This document shows, in pieces, positions 34,255-43,440 of a stretch of 64,000 nt of DNA (its first letter is position 1; each line of letters starts with the position of its first letter). Source of the stretch: Chamaesiphon minutus PCC 6605 (GTDB lineage Bacteria; Cyanobacteriota; Cyanobacteriia; Cyanobacteriales; Chamaesiphonaceae). The DNA is taken from NCBI RefSeq assembly GCF_000317145.1, contig NC_019697.1, positions 1,736,001 through 1,800,000 of the forward strand, written 5' to 3'. Under the pieces are notes generated by a model. It was given only the letters and a program-made list of their open reading frames with translations, was not told the origin of the DNA and did no database searches. The position numbers and the translations under genes were made by a program.

Positions 34255-35214
34255 ATGATTTCTTCTGGTAAGGCTACTGAAAGCTATCACTCAATTGCCG
34301 AGGAAAACCTCGCTAATTCCGCTTCAGACGATTCAAAGGTCATATCAAGTCAACTAAAGATGCGGCTCCTTTGGATCGTTTTGGGGCTGCGGAGTAGCCT
34401 ATTTCTCTTTGTCTTGACGATCGGGTTTTGGACTCATAGCCTATCGTTATTGGCTAGCTCTGGCGATATGTTTTCCGACATGGTTGCCATCAGCCTGACG
34501 CTAGGTGCAACGGCATTGGCACAACGTCCTGCTACGAAGACGGCAACATTTGGGTATCGACGAATTGAAATTTTGGTGGCATTGCTCAACGGGCTGGGAA
34601 TTATTGCAATTTCTGCCCTAACAACGTGGGAAGCGATCGGTCAATTTCAAGAGCCAGATCCCATTCGAGGGCTACCCATGCTAGTTACAGCAGGTGTGAG
34701 CCTGGTTTTTAACAGCATTATTATTCGTCTTCTGCATGATGAGAGCAGTCATGACCTGAACTTGAAGGGGGCTTTCCTCCGTATCCTTGCCGACACCGCT
34801 GGTTCTATCAGTGTAATTTTAGCGGCTTTAGGCATTTACTACTTCAACTGGCTATGGGCAGACGCTGGGGCAAGTTTGCTAGTTGCTGCATTTTTGTGCA
34901 TTAGTGCAGTTCCTCTAGTAATGGATAGTCTAAGGATTTTGCTGGAATTTGCCCCTCACTCACTTGATGTAACTGCGATTGAAGTTGCCTTGCATTCCTT
35001 TCCGGGAGTGTGCCAAGTGGAGAAGCTCAATGTTTGGACAATCACGTCCGATCGAATTGCGCTCAATGCTCATTTGGCGGTGAAATTGATGACTATCGAG
35101 GAGCGTGACCAGTTGCTGAATCAACTACAAACTTATCTGAATCAAGAATTTGGTATTTATGAGCTAACCTTGCAACTTACTGCATTTCAGGAGTGCGATC
35201 GCGATGAACCCTAA
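34255..35214 (+). CDS. CDF-family zinc/cobalt/cadmium exporter (full length)
   Basis: 319 aa from MISSGKATES (a GTG at 34246 is also in frame). Six membrane helices; helix 2 has SSGDMFSDMVAIS and helix 5 RILADTAGSIS, so the metal site is Asp-based rather than HxxxD. A cytoplasmic dimer domain at the C-terminus (VALHSFPGVCQVEKLNVWTI) completes the CzcD-like fold. It is the only full-length CDF here and probably exports divalent metals. Its end overlaps the next frame. Confidence 0.82.
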   Translation: MISSGKATESYHSIAEENLANSASDDSKVISSQLKMRLLWIVLGLRSSLFLFVLTIGFWTHSLSLLASSGDMFSDMVAISLTLGATALAQRPATKTATFGYRRIEILVALLNGLGIIAISALTTWEAIGQFQEPDPIRGLPMLVTAGVSLVFNSIIIRLLHDESSHDLNLKGAFLRILADTAGSISVILAALGIYYFNWLWADAGASLLVAAFLCISAVPLVMDSLRILLEFAPHSLDVTAIEVALHSFPGVCQVEKLNVWTITSDRIALNAHLAVKLMTIEERDQLLNQLQTYLNQEFGIYELTLQLTAFQECDRDEP

Positions 35215-35293
35215 TCGAATAAGCAACAGGGAACAACAATCCGTTAAAAAATTGCTAAAGTGTAAAGGAAAAATTTCTTATTGGAATCCTCTC

Positions 35294-35632
35294 ATGAACG
35301 ACTCAAAACCTCAAATCTCTTCCGAACAACTTCCAGAAGTGTTTGCTTTGGCAGCCCGGTTACAGGAGCAACAGGAGCATTATTCTTTGTCAGAGCTAAC
35401 CCAAATTGGCGCGGAAGCAAATATTCAGCCAGAGTTTATTCATCAGGCGGTACAACAAATTCAAGCGACTCAAGTCAAGCAAAGCCAAACTCGCCGATGG
35501 CAACAATCATTGAAGGTAGGGTTGATTAGTTTTGGGGTTGTGCTTGGTCTAGGAGTGTCGGCAGGTTATGCGGCTATCTGTGGCTCCACAATGGAAGCCG
35601 AAACAACTCAGCAAGAGCAGTCATCTTGGTAA
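35294..35632 (+). CDS. Small protein with C-terminal membrane helix, unknown
   Basis: 112 aa from MNDSKPQISSEQ; a start at 35204 that overlaps the CDF stop is possible. A soluble helical part (LPEVFALAARLQEQQEHYS, QPEFIHQAVQQIQ) resembles the short helical segment that precedes membrane anchors in cyanobacterial hypothetical proteins. One membrane helix follows (VGLISFGVVLGLGVSAGYAA). Function is unknown. Confidence 0.5.
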   Translation: MNDSKPQISSEQLPEVFALAARLQEQQEHYSLSELTQIGAEANIQPEFIHQAVQQIQATQVKQSQTRRWQQSLKVGLISFGVVLGLGVSAGYAAICGSTMEAETTQQEQSSW

Positions 35633-35656
35633 CAAGGATTACAGAGGGTTGAGAAT

Positions 35657-36012
35657 ATGATTGAGCCAGATCGAATTCTTCGATTGCTGGTTCAGCGGGT
35701 TGACCAAGAGTTACTGCCTACGATTCAAATCAATAGCATAACTCCCCATAATCCCGTTGAAGCCAAGGGCTAAATCCGTATGATGTACACGGACGGAATG
35801 TGATGATGTACGAGGGCAGAGGATTAGTGGTGGATGTATCAGATTTTCTGCATCAAGGCACTTGTTTAAAGTGGACCCATCTAAAGCGAGCCTATTATTG
35901 GCTGTATCGCCCTATTCTTGCTCCACTTAAACTCCAAGTTCCCTACTTTTTCTTAGATATGGTTCGTAGAAGTTACCGTCTTTTTTGCCGTCGCATATTG
36001 CGTTTGCACTAA
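35657..36012 (+). other. Two short frames of uncertain status
   Basis: 35657-35773 encodes 38 aa (MIEPDRILRLLVQRVDQELL) and 35800-36012 encodes 70 aa with a basic C-terminus (WLYRPILAPLKLQVPYFF). Neither resembles a family I know and codon use is unconvincing. They may be fragments of genes lost in rearrangement. 36013-36127 shows nothing. Confidence 0.25.
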
Positions 36013-36127
36013 GTTATCATCACATACCCCGTTAGCGATGGTGGAAGATTTGGATATAACGATCCGCTATAAGAAAAATTTACCATTTCTACACTTTAGG
36101 CAAGTCATCTATTGACGAGGAGGCTCA

Positions 36128-36480
36128 ATGTCAGATTGCGGTTGTCAGTTTGAGGCAAAAAACAAAGCGCAGCGAAAAGTTCTAAGGATACTTTTCGCCG
36201 CCAATGCAGCAATGTTTATCGTCGGCATTACTGCTGGAACTTTAGCTCGTTCGACGGCTCTTGTTGCTGACTCCCTCGATATGCTTACTGACGCAGCAGT
36301 TTTTGGAATCTCACTTTATGTAATTGGTAAATCACAGGCGAAAAAAATTCGTGCGGCTTTTCTAAGTGGCCTTTTCCAGACTATCTTAGCAAGCTTTGTT
36401 TTAGTTGATGTCGTTAAATGAGCAATCTTGGGTAGTGAGCCTGACTCTAGCGTGATGATGGGTGTTGCGCTTTTGCAGCT
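36128..36480 (+). pseudogene. CDF-family transporter, broken by an in-frame stop
   Basis: MSDCGCQFEAKNKAQRKVLR then LARSTALVADSLDMLTDAAV is a CDF start with the helix-2 Asp site. A TGA at 36419 interrupts VLVDVVK and AILGSEPDSSVMMGVALLQL, after which the homology ends. The last helices are missing. It is close to the CDF type at 29164-29793. Confidence 0.7.
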
Positions 36481-36540
36481 TACCCATCCAAGCCAATACT
36501 ATAATTTGCCTTTAGAATTAAACCCTCTAACAATCAGACG

Positions 36541-36738
36541 GTGACAATTGCTCCTCAAGTCCCAATTCAGCAAGCGGTTCAAACCGCAGAAGCCACTCTA
36601 AAAGGCAAAGCCACTCGCGCTGAATTGATCGAGGAAGGGAATACGTTTGTGTATGAAGTGGAGGTTGATAAGCAGCAGGCTGCGATCGATGCAACCAGCG
36701 GTCAAGTGATCGAGACATACGCATCCTGCATTTTGTAG
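36541..36738 (+). pseudogene. PepSY-domain fragment
   Basis: 65 residues from a GTG: APQVPIQQAVQTAEATLKGK, AELIEEGNTFVYEVEV and DKQQAAIDATSGQVIE match one PepSY repeat. PepSY proteins are exported, but no signal peptide is present, so the N-terminal part is lost. Confidence 0.6.
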
Positions 36739-36771
36739 TCACACTCGAACAGAACAGACAAGAGGTATTCT

Positions 36772-37353
36772 ATGAGAAAGATTTTCATTGATTGTGGAAG
36801 CAATATCGGCAAAGTGTTAGAACGAGCAATCAGGACACGTTCTGAATTTGAGTTCTTTGCTTTTGAACCCAACGCTGATTTGATTCCTACAATTTCTACC
36901 CGGATTGAAAAGTATCCTGATGCAAGGGTTGAAGTGTACAACAAAGCGGTTTGGACTCAAAACAATGGGCTGAGTTTCTTTGTTGGTCATCCTGAAACCT
37001 CTAGTGTCATGCCTGGCCATCGTGTTCCATTTATCTATGGCAAACAGCTTGATTACGCAAATCCTCAGCACGTAGAGAGCATCGACTTCAGTCAATGGAT
37101 TTTGAACAATTTTGATCTATCCGATCACATTGTTATCAAAATGGATATTGAAGGCGCTGAATATCCTGTTCTTGAGAAGATGATTGAGGATGGCTCGATC
37201 TACTATATCAACAAGCTGTATGTTGAGTGGCACTGGTACAAGATCGGCGGCGTTTCTGAAGCTCGGCACAAGGAGTTGATGGCTCGACTAGAGTGGAGCA
37301 CTCGATTGAAGCGCCATTATGCTTGGAATGCATTGAACTATTTTGCTGCATAA
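36772..37353 (+). CDS. FkbM-family methyltransferase
   Basis: 193 aa. The SAM-binding start IFIDCGSNIGKVLERAI and FFAFEPNADLIP, the central IVIKMDIEGAEYPVLEKM and YVEWHW late in the protein are FkbM hallmarks. FkbM enzymes add O-methyl groups to sugars or polyketides; the substrate is not evident here. It stands alone and is followed by a hairpin. Confidence 0.82.
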   Translation: MRKIFIDCGSNIGKVLERAIRTRSEFEFFAFEPNADLIPTISTRIEKYPDARVEVYNKAVWTQNNGLSFFVGHPETSSVMPGHRVPFIYGKQLDYANPQHVESIDFSQWILNNFDLSDHIVIKMDIEGAEYPVLEKMIEDGSIYYINKLYVEWHWYKIGGVSEARHKELMARLEWSTRLKRHYAWNALNYFAA

Positions 37354-37447
37354 CGCTTTCCGATAGCTGATTCTCTGTCTAGAAGAGGCGAATAGTGATT
37401 AGATCGGCAAAGTAATCAGTCGTCATTACCCTCACGCTCAATCTATG

Positions 37448-37481
37448 CTCTCCAACTTCCAAGCTGATGGAAGTTGGAGAG
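37448..37481. terminator. Hairpin after FkbM gene
   Basis: CTCTCCAACTTCC pairs perfectly with GGAAGTTGGAGAG across 8 nt. There is no clear T run, so it may be a terminator or a repeat. From here to 37756 only short frames are seen (for example 37546-37755), none convincing. Confidence 0.45.
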
Positions 37482-37756
37482 TTTCAGCAGCGATGGCGAT
37501 GTTTAGTGCGACTACGCTCCCCGCAGGACTCACCCAGATGTCAGAATGCTGGCTCCGATTGCTATATCCGTTGGTGTTTTAATTCCTGCATTAGCGCGAT
37601 TGCAAGGACTGCTTTTACAAACCGATATCACCCACAAACCCGGCGATTTGATTGAATCTGCCCAAGCCGTGGATTGTGAATCGTACCTATCACTGGTAAC
37701 ATCATTTCGATCGACCGAATGCTTATTTCTGTGGTCACTTTACAATCATAGGTAAA

Positions 37757-38458
37757 ATGCTAGGAGCTAGTTTGTTTCTAAAAGATAAGGTTGTGGCGGT
37801 AACGGGCGCATCCGGGACGCTCGGACAGGCATTGGTAACAGAGTTAACGAAACATGGGGCGAAAGTGGTGGCGCTGACCACGAACGATACGGCTCGATTC
37901 GATTCTAAAGTCGAGGTGTTGCAGTGGCGGATTGGAGCCGAAGAAGAACTGCGATCTCGCCTTCAGAAAGTCGATATTTTTATCCTCAATCATGGCGTGA
38001 ATGTCCACGGCGATCGTTCCCCGGAAGCGATCCAGAAGTCTTATGAAATCAACACTTTCTCGACTTGGAAGCTGGCGGAATTGTTCTTAGACACCGTGAC
38101 TGAATCCTCGCATAAAGTCCTCAAAGAGCTTTGGATTAACACTTCAGAGGCGGAAGTCAATCCGGCATTCAGTCCTTTATACGAGCTCTCGAAGCGGGCG
38201 TTGGGCGATTTGATTACGATGCGGCGACTCGATGCGCCTTGTATTATTCGCAAGCTGATTCTCGGTCCGTTTAAGAGCCAATTAAATCCTTACGGGGTGA
38301 TGTCAGCATCGGATGTCGCTTGGGCGATTGTGGCTCTGGCAAAACGCAATTTTCGGGACATCATCGTGACGATCAACCCGGTTACCTATGTGCTGTTCCC
38401 GATTAAAGAGGCAATGCAATCGTTATATTTTCGGATGTTTACGCGATCGAACCGCTAA
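37757..38458 (+). CDS. Short-chain dehydrogenase/reductase
   Basis: 233 aa. The Rossmann nucleotide-binding motif GASGTLGQAL (about residues 17-26), ILNHGVNVHG (the NAG-like motif) and YELSKRAL (catalytic Tyr and Lys) are present. The sequence is like the SDR half of cyanobacterial sterol-desaturase/SDR fusion proteins, and no desaturase half precedes it, so it may be a fragment of such a fusion. Ribosome site is weak. Confidence 0.68.
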   Translation: MLGASLFLKDKVVAVTGASGTLGQALVTELTKHGAKVVALTTNDTARFDSKVEVLQWRIGAEEELRSRLQKVDIFILNHGVNVHGDRSPEAIQKSYEINTFSTWKLAELFLDTVTESSHKVLKELWINTSEAEVNPAFSPLYELSKRALGDLITMRRLDAPCIIRKLILGPFKSQLNPYGVMSASDVAWAIVALAKRNFRDIIVTINPVTYVLFPIKEAMQSLYFRMFTRSNR

Positions 38459-38703
38459 GAGGATGTTTGAAACGTATAGATTGTTTCTTCGTTGCGTTGC
38501 GTTCTCGCCCTGAAATAGAATTTTGGGCTGATGATAGAAAGCCTACTGAAGTAGATTCAGCGCGAGTTTCAAATTCTCAGTCCATTAGAAATGGACTTTC
38601 GTCGATCGGCCGGATCTGCTATTTCAAGGCAGAATGCTGCCACGAACGACACTGCTCAAACACTCTTTTAGATCGAGGCAATTATCTCAGTGACTCTGTT
38701 TGT
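38459..38703. other. Intergenic region with one hairpin
   Basis: No gene supported. AGTCCATT/AATGGACT forms a hairpin at 38579-38597, followed by TT, between the convergent SDR and kinase genes. Confidence 0.4.
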
Positions 38704-39951
38704 TCATTGTGTTTCAGGAATTGCACTGGCTAAGCGAACAGTAAAACAACTGCCATCTCCAAGCTGACTTGTGACTGTAATAGAGCCATTGTGCTGTTCA
38801 GCAATTATTTTAGAGATTGCTAAGCCCAAGCCTGATTTTCCGTTTTTGTGAGAACGCGATTGATCGGCACGCCAAAACCGTTCAAAAATATGTTCAAGAT
38901 GTTCTGGTGCAATTCCTACACCTGTATCTTGAATGTTGGCAGAGATTTGAGAAGCAATTCGGCTCGCCCTGATTTCCACAGATCCGGATGAGGAGGTGTA
39001 GTACAGCGCGTTATCTAGCAAATTCCTAAACAATCGGGTCAACTCGCTGCTGTTACCAACTACGTGTAAAGGGTGAGTAATTTGAGTGCTCAAGTGAATG
39101 CTTTGAGCGATCGCTTGAGACTGGTACTGTTTTACCAAACTCTCTAAAAGTGCTGCTAAATCAACTGTGTTCCAACTCTGACAAGGGATAGTATCACGAG
39201 CCAATAGTAACAAATCTTCTGTAAGGCGGGTCATTTGATCGGCCGCTAGTAGAATTGTCTGAAATTCCTCAGCATCATCAGGGCGCATCGCCTCTGGATG
39301 ACGCATCGCAACCTGTGCACTCGCTTTAATCGCCATCAAAGGACTACGAAGTTCATGTGACGCATGTGCTGTGAATTGCTTTAAGCGCTGATAGCTCTTT
39401 TCAACAGGCTGCATCGCCTGACGAGTCAGAACAAATCCACCTATGCCACTGAGCACTAAAGCGATTACCATTCCACTTCCCAAACCCCAATCCAGTTCAC
39501 CGAGAATACTATCGCGCTCCTCTAGAGACTGACTTGCTCTCACATAGCCAATCACCTGGCTATTACTGCCGCTGATAATCGGTAATGTTACTACTTGAAT
39601 ATAACTGTCATTATTCTCCTGAATTTGCACAGGTGCATTGTCCAACAGTGGCGACGCGATTGTAGCTTTACCTTGTTGGGTGATTAACTCTCTTCGCGAA
39701 TTGAACCATTGTAAAGCTTGATCTTGCCTCATCAAATTCTGTACAGACTGTAAATTCTCAAGCTTGAGACGATCTCCCTCAAGCCTTGCATTCACAGCAG
39801 CACTCCTTCCTAGTAATGTTAGTTTGTCTGTAATTTGCTGCTTCATGTTGTAGATAAAAGCAACTCGAATCGCGATCGCAAATGTTCCTAGAGTGAAGGT
39901 AAGAACTCCCAGGTATGAAAAAAGCAATCGATAGTAGATTTTTTGAAACAT
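38704..39951 (-). CDS. Two-component sensor histidine kinase (RppB-like)
   Basis: 415 aa. Two membrane helices (about 12-33 and 155-178) flank a periplasmic domain of about 120 residues. The HisKA domain has His199 in ASHELRSPLMAI and the ATPase domain NLLDNALYYTS, DTGVGIAPEH and GKSGLGLAISKII. No metal-binding His or Cys cluster is obvious in the sensor. No response regulator gene is adjacent. It is close in layout to cyanobacterial RppB/NrsS kinases. Confidence 0.82.
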   Translation of the reverse strand: MFQKIYYRLLFSYLGVLTFTLGTFAIAIRVAFIYNMKQQITDKLTLLGRSAAVNARLEGDRLKLENLQSVQNLMRQDQALQWFNSRRELITQQGKATIASPLLDNAPVQIQENNDSYIQVVTLPIISGSNSQVIGYVRASQSLEERDSILGELDWGLGSGMVIALVLSGIGGFVLTRQAMQPVEKSYQRLKQFTAHASHELRSPLMAIKASAQVAMRHPEAMRPDDAEEFQTILLAADQMTRLTEDLLLLARDTIPCQSWNTVDLAALLESLVKQYQSQAIAQSIHLSTQITHPLHVVGNSSELTRLFRNLLDNALYYTSSSGSVEIRASRIASQISANIQDTGVGIAPEHLEHIFERFWRADQSRSHKNGKSGLGLAISKIIAEQHNGSITVTSQLGDGSCFTVRLASAIPETQ

Positions 39952-39989
39952 ATTTAGAAATAGGGGTATTAGTCAAGTCAGAGGTAGCG

Positions 39990-40913
39990 ATTTGAGGCAC
40001 CCTGTGTAAACATTAATGTGCAACATATCGGAAGAGAAAGTTGCGGCCCATGACCCGAATAACTACTTACACGGCTGGATGGCGGAAATTGAACCAGAGC
40101 CGTAACGTACCCATTCCAGTTTGCCACTGAGAAGGAATTTGCACGATCCATTGCAGTAACGCGCCTGCCAGGGTTGCGTAAGCAAGCACCAATTCGCCCA
40201 ACAGGGCATATTGAGAATTTATGACTTTGCTTCCTGAAAAAAGCGTCAGAAATCCCAAACCCAGTAGTACCGTAACACTGGAAAATAGGGGACTGAGTGA
40301 AGGGATCCAATATTGATGTGCGGCATTGAGCGCACCAAACCCAATACCAATCAATCCAGCAAGCAATGCCATTGGTGCCGTAATGCGGAACTGCTGAACG
40401 GCGATCGCCCGCACCTCTAATCCATAAGAATTTTGGGCGTTGCTGAATTAATGTATGAAACCATAGGTAGGGGTAATTCATGAATTACCCCTACCTATGG
40501 TTTCAGCGATCGAAAAGATCGTTCATCATACTTGGATTCAGCAACGCCGAATTTTGGCTTAACCCTGGAGCCACCAAGTCAATTAATGGATCAGCAAAGA
40601 GGATTAGCCCAACCGTGACCAAGAGCAGTGCTCCACCCACCAAGGTTGTGATGGTTTCTGCTTCCGCTTTCTCGCGCCTGGATAGAACGCTTGCAATTGC
40701 ACTGTGAAAGGGTCCATTAATGCCACCTAACAATACCAGTAGAAAACCTGGAATCACATAAGTATAGTTATAGGCATCAACGACTACTCCAACACCGAAT
40801 GCTGCGTCAGCAAGCGATCGCAGCAGCCCAAATAGTTTGCTGATTAGGGTTGCAAACGCCACAATTCCAGCAATATTAATCAGGGAACGGGATGATTTTT
40901 GATGTTTATGCAT
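39990..40913 (-). pseudogene. murJ: MurJ-type lipid II flippase, broken
   Basis: The N-terminal part (40913 to about 40557) reads LINIAGIVAFATLISKLFGL and VVDAYNYTYVIPGFLLVLLG to LVAPGLSQNS; a 113-bp element interrupts it; YGLEVRAIAVQQFRITAPMA and LLAGLIGIGFGALNAAH continue to RHPAV, then come a TAA and a frameshift (VVIRVMG, ATFSSDMLHINVYT). The C-terminal half is lost. It lies downstream of lspA and lnt-like genes, on the same strand. Confidence 0.82.
40436..40548. mobile_element. 113-bp MITE with a 48-bp perfect palindrome
   Basis: Terminal repeats GGCGTTGCTGAAT and ATTCAGCAACGCC; an 8-bp duplication GAATTTTG on both sides (40428-40435, 40549-40556). The core 40457-40504 is a perfect palindrome (arms beginning GAAACCATAGGTAGGGG). 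Excision restores LSQNSYGLEVRAIAV of murJ. 8-bp duplications are made by, for example, IS4- or IS1634-type transposases. Confidence 0.85.
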
Positions 40914-40915
40914 TT

Positions 40916-40959
40916 AAGGAAAATTTAGCTGAAGCTCTAACGTTTGTTTCTTTGCGCTC
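40916..40959. repeat. 44-bp perfect repeat, copy 2
   Basis: Covers the last codons of lspA (RAQRNKR and stop) and the following bases; identical to 29104-29147. Confidence 0.8.
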
Positions 40960-41425
40960 GATCGCTACGCTGCCTTTCTTGAAACGCTGCAACCAGCAAG
41001 CAACCAATCCCAATGTTGATTGCTACATCTGCCAAGTTAAAAACTGGAAAATTAATGAGGCGAAAGTCTAGAAGATCGACGACTTCCGCTTTGACAAAGC
41101 GATCGACCCCGTTTCCTAAAGCTCCTCCTAAGATGCAACCATAACCCACTCGCTCCCAACGGCTGAGGTTAGCGCGGAGCGCGAGTACAACGAGACCCAG
41201 ACTGACTCCTAGAGAAATCCATTTCAGCCATCCACCACTATTGGAGAACAAGCTGAATGCAGCACCTTTGTTGGTGAAGTAGGTCAGGTGAAATACACCT
41301 GGAAGAAGCGGCAAAGTCTGACCCAGATCGAAAAATTGAACGGTCAAAAATTTGCTGGCTTGGTCAATTATTAAACTGAGCAAAGCTGCATACCAGAAGG
41401 TTTGATTTTTGACTCTTATCCTCAC
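40937..41425 (-). CDS. lspA: Lipoprotein signal peptidase (signal peptidase II)
   Basis: 162 aa with four membrane helices. The two catalytic Asp are in GALGNGVDRF and VFNLADVAINIG, and TYFTNKGAAFSLF is the conserved substrate loop. It removes the signal peptide from prolipoproteins after lipid attachment. It is probably a second, accessory copy carried by the metal island, next to an apolipoprotein acyltransferase; DUF305 lipoproteins in the window are possible substrates. Confidence 0.92.
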   Translation of the reverse strand: MRIRVKNQTFWYAALLSLIIDQASKFLTVQFFDLGQTLPLLPGVFHLTYFTNKGAAFSLFSNSGGWLKWISLGVSLGLVVLALRANLSRWERVGYGCILGGALGNGVDRFVKAEVVDLLDFRLINFPVFNLADVAINIGIGCLLVAAFQERQRSDRAQRNKR

Positions 41426-41525
41426 TCGATTTAGACCTATTTTATAAAAAACATTTGGAACAACAATCTGCTTTAGCTATTCAATGGACTAGGAAGCACC
41501 TCTGGGTCATCGCCTATTCATGTCC

Positions 41526-43148
41526 TTAATTTTGTGACAGCAGGTTACGGTTTCGTTTAAAACTGTTGAACAACCAGGCTGTCAATCCTGCTACTACCCA
41601 CAAGGGGGTAAGCCAGTCTCCCCACCGGACGTAAAGGGTTTGAGTTGAGCGGCGATAAATTGTATCGCTGTGAAGCTCATAGGTATTTAAGTTGGAACGC
41701 CATCGGGTTCGTCCATGCGGGTCTACGATGCCGGAGTAACCTGTGTTAGTAGCACGCACTGCCCAGCGATCGGTTTCAATCGCTCGCATGACATCCTGAG
41801 CATGATGTTGAGCAGGCATGGCTGGGCTGTAATGGGCATTGTTAGAAGCGGTGAGAATGAACTGCCCTCCTGCCGCTGCTTGAGCGCGAAAATGCTCGGC
41901 AAAGGCAGACTCATAGCAGATACCCACGATCGCTCGACCGAAGGGAGTATTGAAGGTTTGGTTGGATTGACCTGCAATTAAATTTGTTTTGAGGGGTGAG
42001 AGGCGATTCATGAATTTACCCAACCATCGCTCAAAGGGAATGTACTCGCCCAATGGCACTAGCTTGACTTTCCGGTATTCACTGAGGGTCTGCCCATTAC
42101 CCATAACGGTAAACAGGCTATTAGTCGAGTGATTCCCCTGCGTACCCAAGGCTCCAACCCACGCCACAACTTTTTCTGCCAAAATGGTTCGATCGAAGGT
42201 ATTTTGAATGCGGTTTGGCTCAGTCCATCGAAAAGGTAAAGCAACCTCTGGAGTGAGGACGGCATCAACCCCCCGATTTGCCAGTATCTGGTAGCCCTCA
42301 GTGTAGTTTTTAAGAGCGCGTTGCCAGCCTTCTTCGTAAAGCTTGATTTCGTTTGGAATATTGCCCTGAATGATGCCGACTTTCAGTGCTGATGCTGAAG
42401 GTCGAGCGAGCGGACGATTGTACAAGGTAAAGCCGATTAGATGCAGAGTGATGAATGTTCCAGCAGCGATACACAAATACTTACGGTTGAAATAGATAGG
42501 GCGAGTTACAGTTTTGCGGTTAATCCATGCTTCGCCAATCCAGGCATTTACAGTAATAATGGCGGCGGTTACGGTGAGAGGACCTGAAATTTGCCCTAGA
42601 TGCAGGAGTGACAAGTTGAAAGGACTTTGCGTGTAGGACAGAGCACTCCAGTAAAGCGGTCCTTGGCTCCAGAGGGATTCCAGGCTACACCAAAGGGCTG
42701 TTCCAATCAGGACACGACTGAGAGCAATTCTCAAGTTGGATGTTTGAGGTAGAGAGCGACAAATAAGTCCAAATATCCCTGCCCACAGCGCAACCAGGAT
42801 AGCCCCCCACAGCGTGATGAAGAACCAGCAGAAGAGGGCGATTGCTAGACTTGCCCACCAGTTGACTCCCATCCAGGTCATGGGGTGAATGCCAGTAATC
42901 CAGGATAATGCCAGTCCATGATACCCAATGCCCCAAACCAATCCTTGTAGGAGCAACGTTTTGAAGCTGCTCTTAAATTTTACTGCTAAAACCCATAGCG
43001 GCACCAATGCAACCCATGCCAGAACCCAGAAATTAAGGGGAGCAGGTGCTAACCCCATTAAAATGCCACTCGCTAAAACAATGATCAGAGGCTGATGCTG
43101 CCAAAGTCGTTTCTTGAGATTCAGCTTCAGGGGCTTAGGTGCAGTCAT
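41526..43148 (-). CDS. lnt: Apolipoprotein N-acyltransferase
   Basis: 540 aa. About seven membrane helices are followed by a nitrilase-type domain with the triad Glu in LTPEVALP, Lys in YRKVKLVPLGEYIPF and Cys in IVGICYESAF. It adds the third acyl chain to lipoproteins. The ATG overlaps the stop of a short upstream frame (ATGA). With lspA just downstream this makes a lipoprotein-maturation pair. Confidence 0.92.
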   Translation of the reverse strand: MTAPKPLKLNLKKRLWQHQPLIIVLASGILMGLAPAPLNFWVLAWVALVPLWVLAVKFKSSFKTLLLQGLVWGIGYHGLALSWITGIHPMTWMGVNWWASLAIALFCWFFITLWGAILVALWAGIFGLICRSLPQTSNLRIALSRVLIGTALWCSLESLWSQGPLYWSALSYTQSPFNLSLLHLGQISGPLTVTAAIITVNAWIGEAWINRKTVTRPIYFNRKYLCIAAGTFITLHLIGFTLYNRPLARPSASALKVGIIQGNIPNEIKLYEEGWQRALKNYTEGYQILANRGVDAVLTPEVALPFRWTEPNRIQNTFDRTILAEKVVAWVGALGTQGNHSTNSLFTVMGNGQTLSEYRKVKLVPLGEYIPFERWLGKFMNRLSPLKTNLIAGQSNQTFNTPFGRAIVGICYESAFAEHFRAQAAAGGQFILTASNNAHYSPAMPAQHHAQDVMRAIETDRWAVRATNTGYSGIVDPHGRTRWRSNLNTYELHSDTIYRRSTQTLYVRWGDWLTPLWVVAGLTAWLFNSFKRNRNLLSQN

Positions 43149-43440
43149 GGATTCGTCGGGCGGATAAAGTTCATCGTAAATGTAAGCCAGTTTCTGTAGA
43201 GGCGATCGCAGCGAAACCCAATTTCTTCAGCCAAACAGCGAACTATCTCTTTTAAGATATCATAAATGCGACTATCTTTTATTTCTATATCCCATCTAGC
43301 ATGAATTGCTTCGATGATTATTTTTTCTATCCAAATCTGCCTATCGATCGATTAGTCTGTTGTTTTTTCCCCTACTTTAAAATCTCAACTAACTTTTATC
43401 GATCTAAATTATTTCTATTTAGCAGCTCTTGTATTTACTA
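43149..43440 (-). other. Possible remnant frame ahead of lnt
   Basis: On the minus strand an open frame without an ATG (about 43369 to 43145) reads IIIEAIHARWDIEIKDSRIY, EEIGFRCDRLYRNW and ends by overlapping the lnt start codon (ATGA). The overlap suggests a once coupled gene. No family is recognised. Confidence 0.3.

Noticed and set aside
16023-36421. In-frame TGA codons in three conserved frames (about 16037, 23581, 36419) as a sign of recoding
   Set aside because: Each frame has other damage (missing start, missing domains), while intact genes end normally at TGA; these are pseudogenes.
40480-40707. Plus-strand 75-aa frame
   Set aside because: Shadow of murJ and its MITE.
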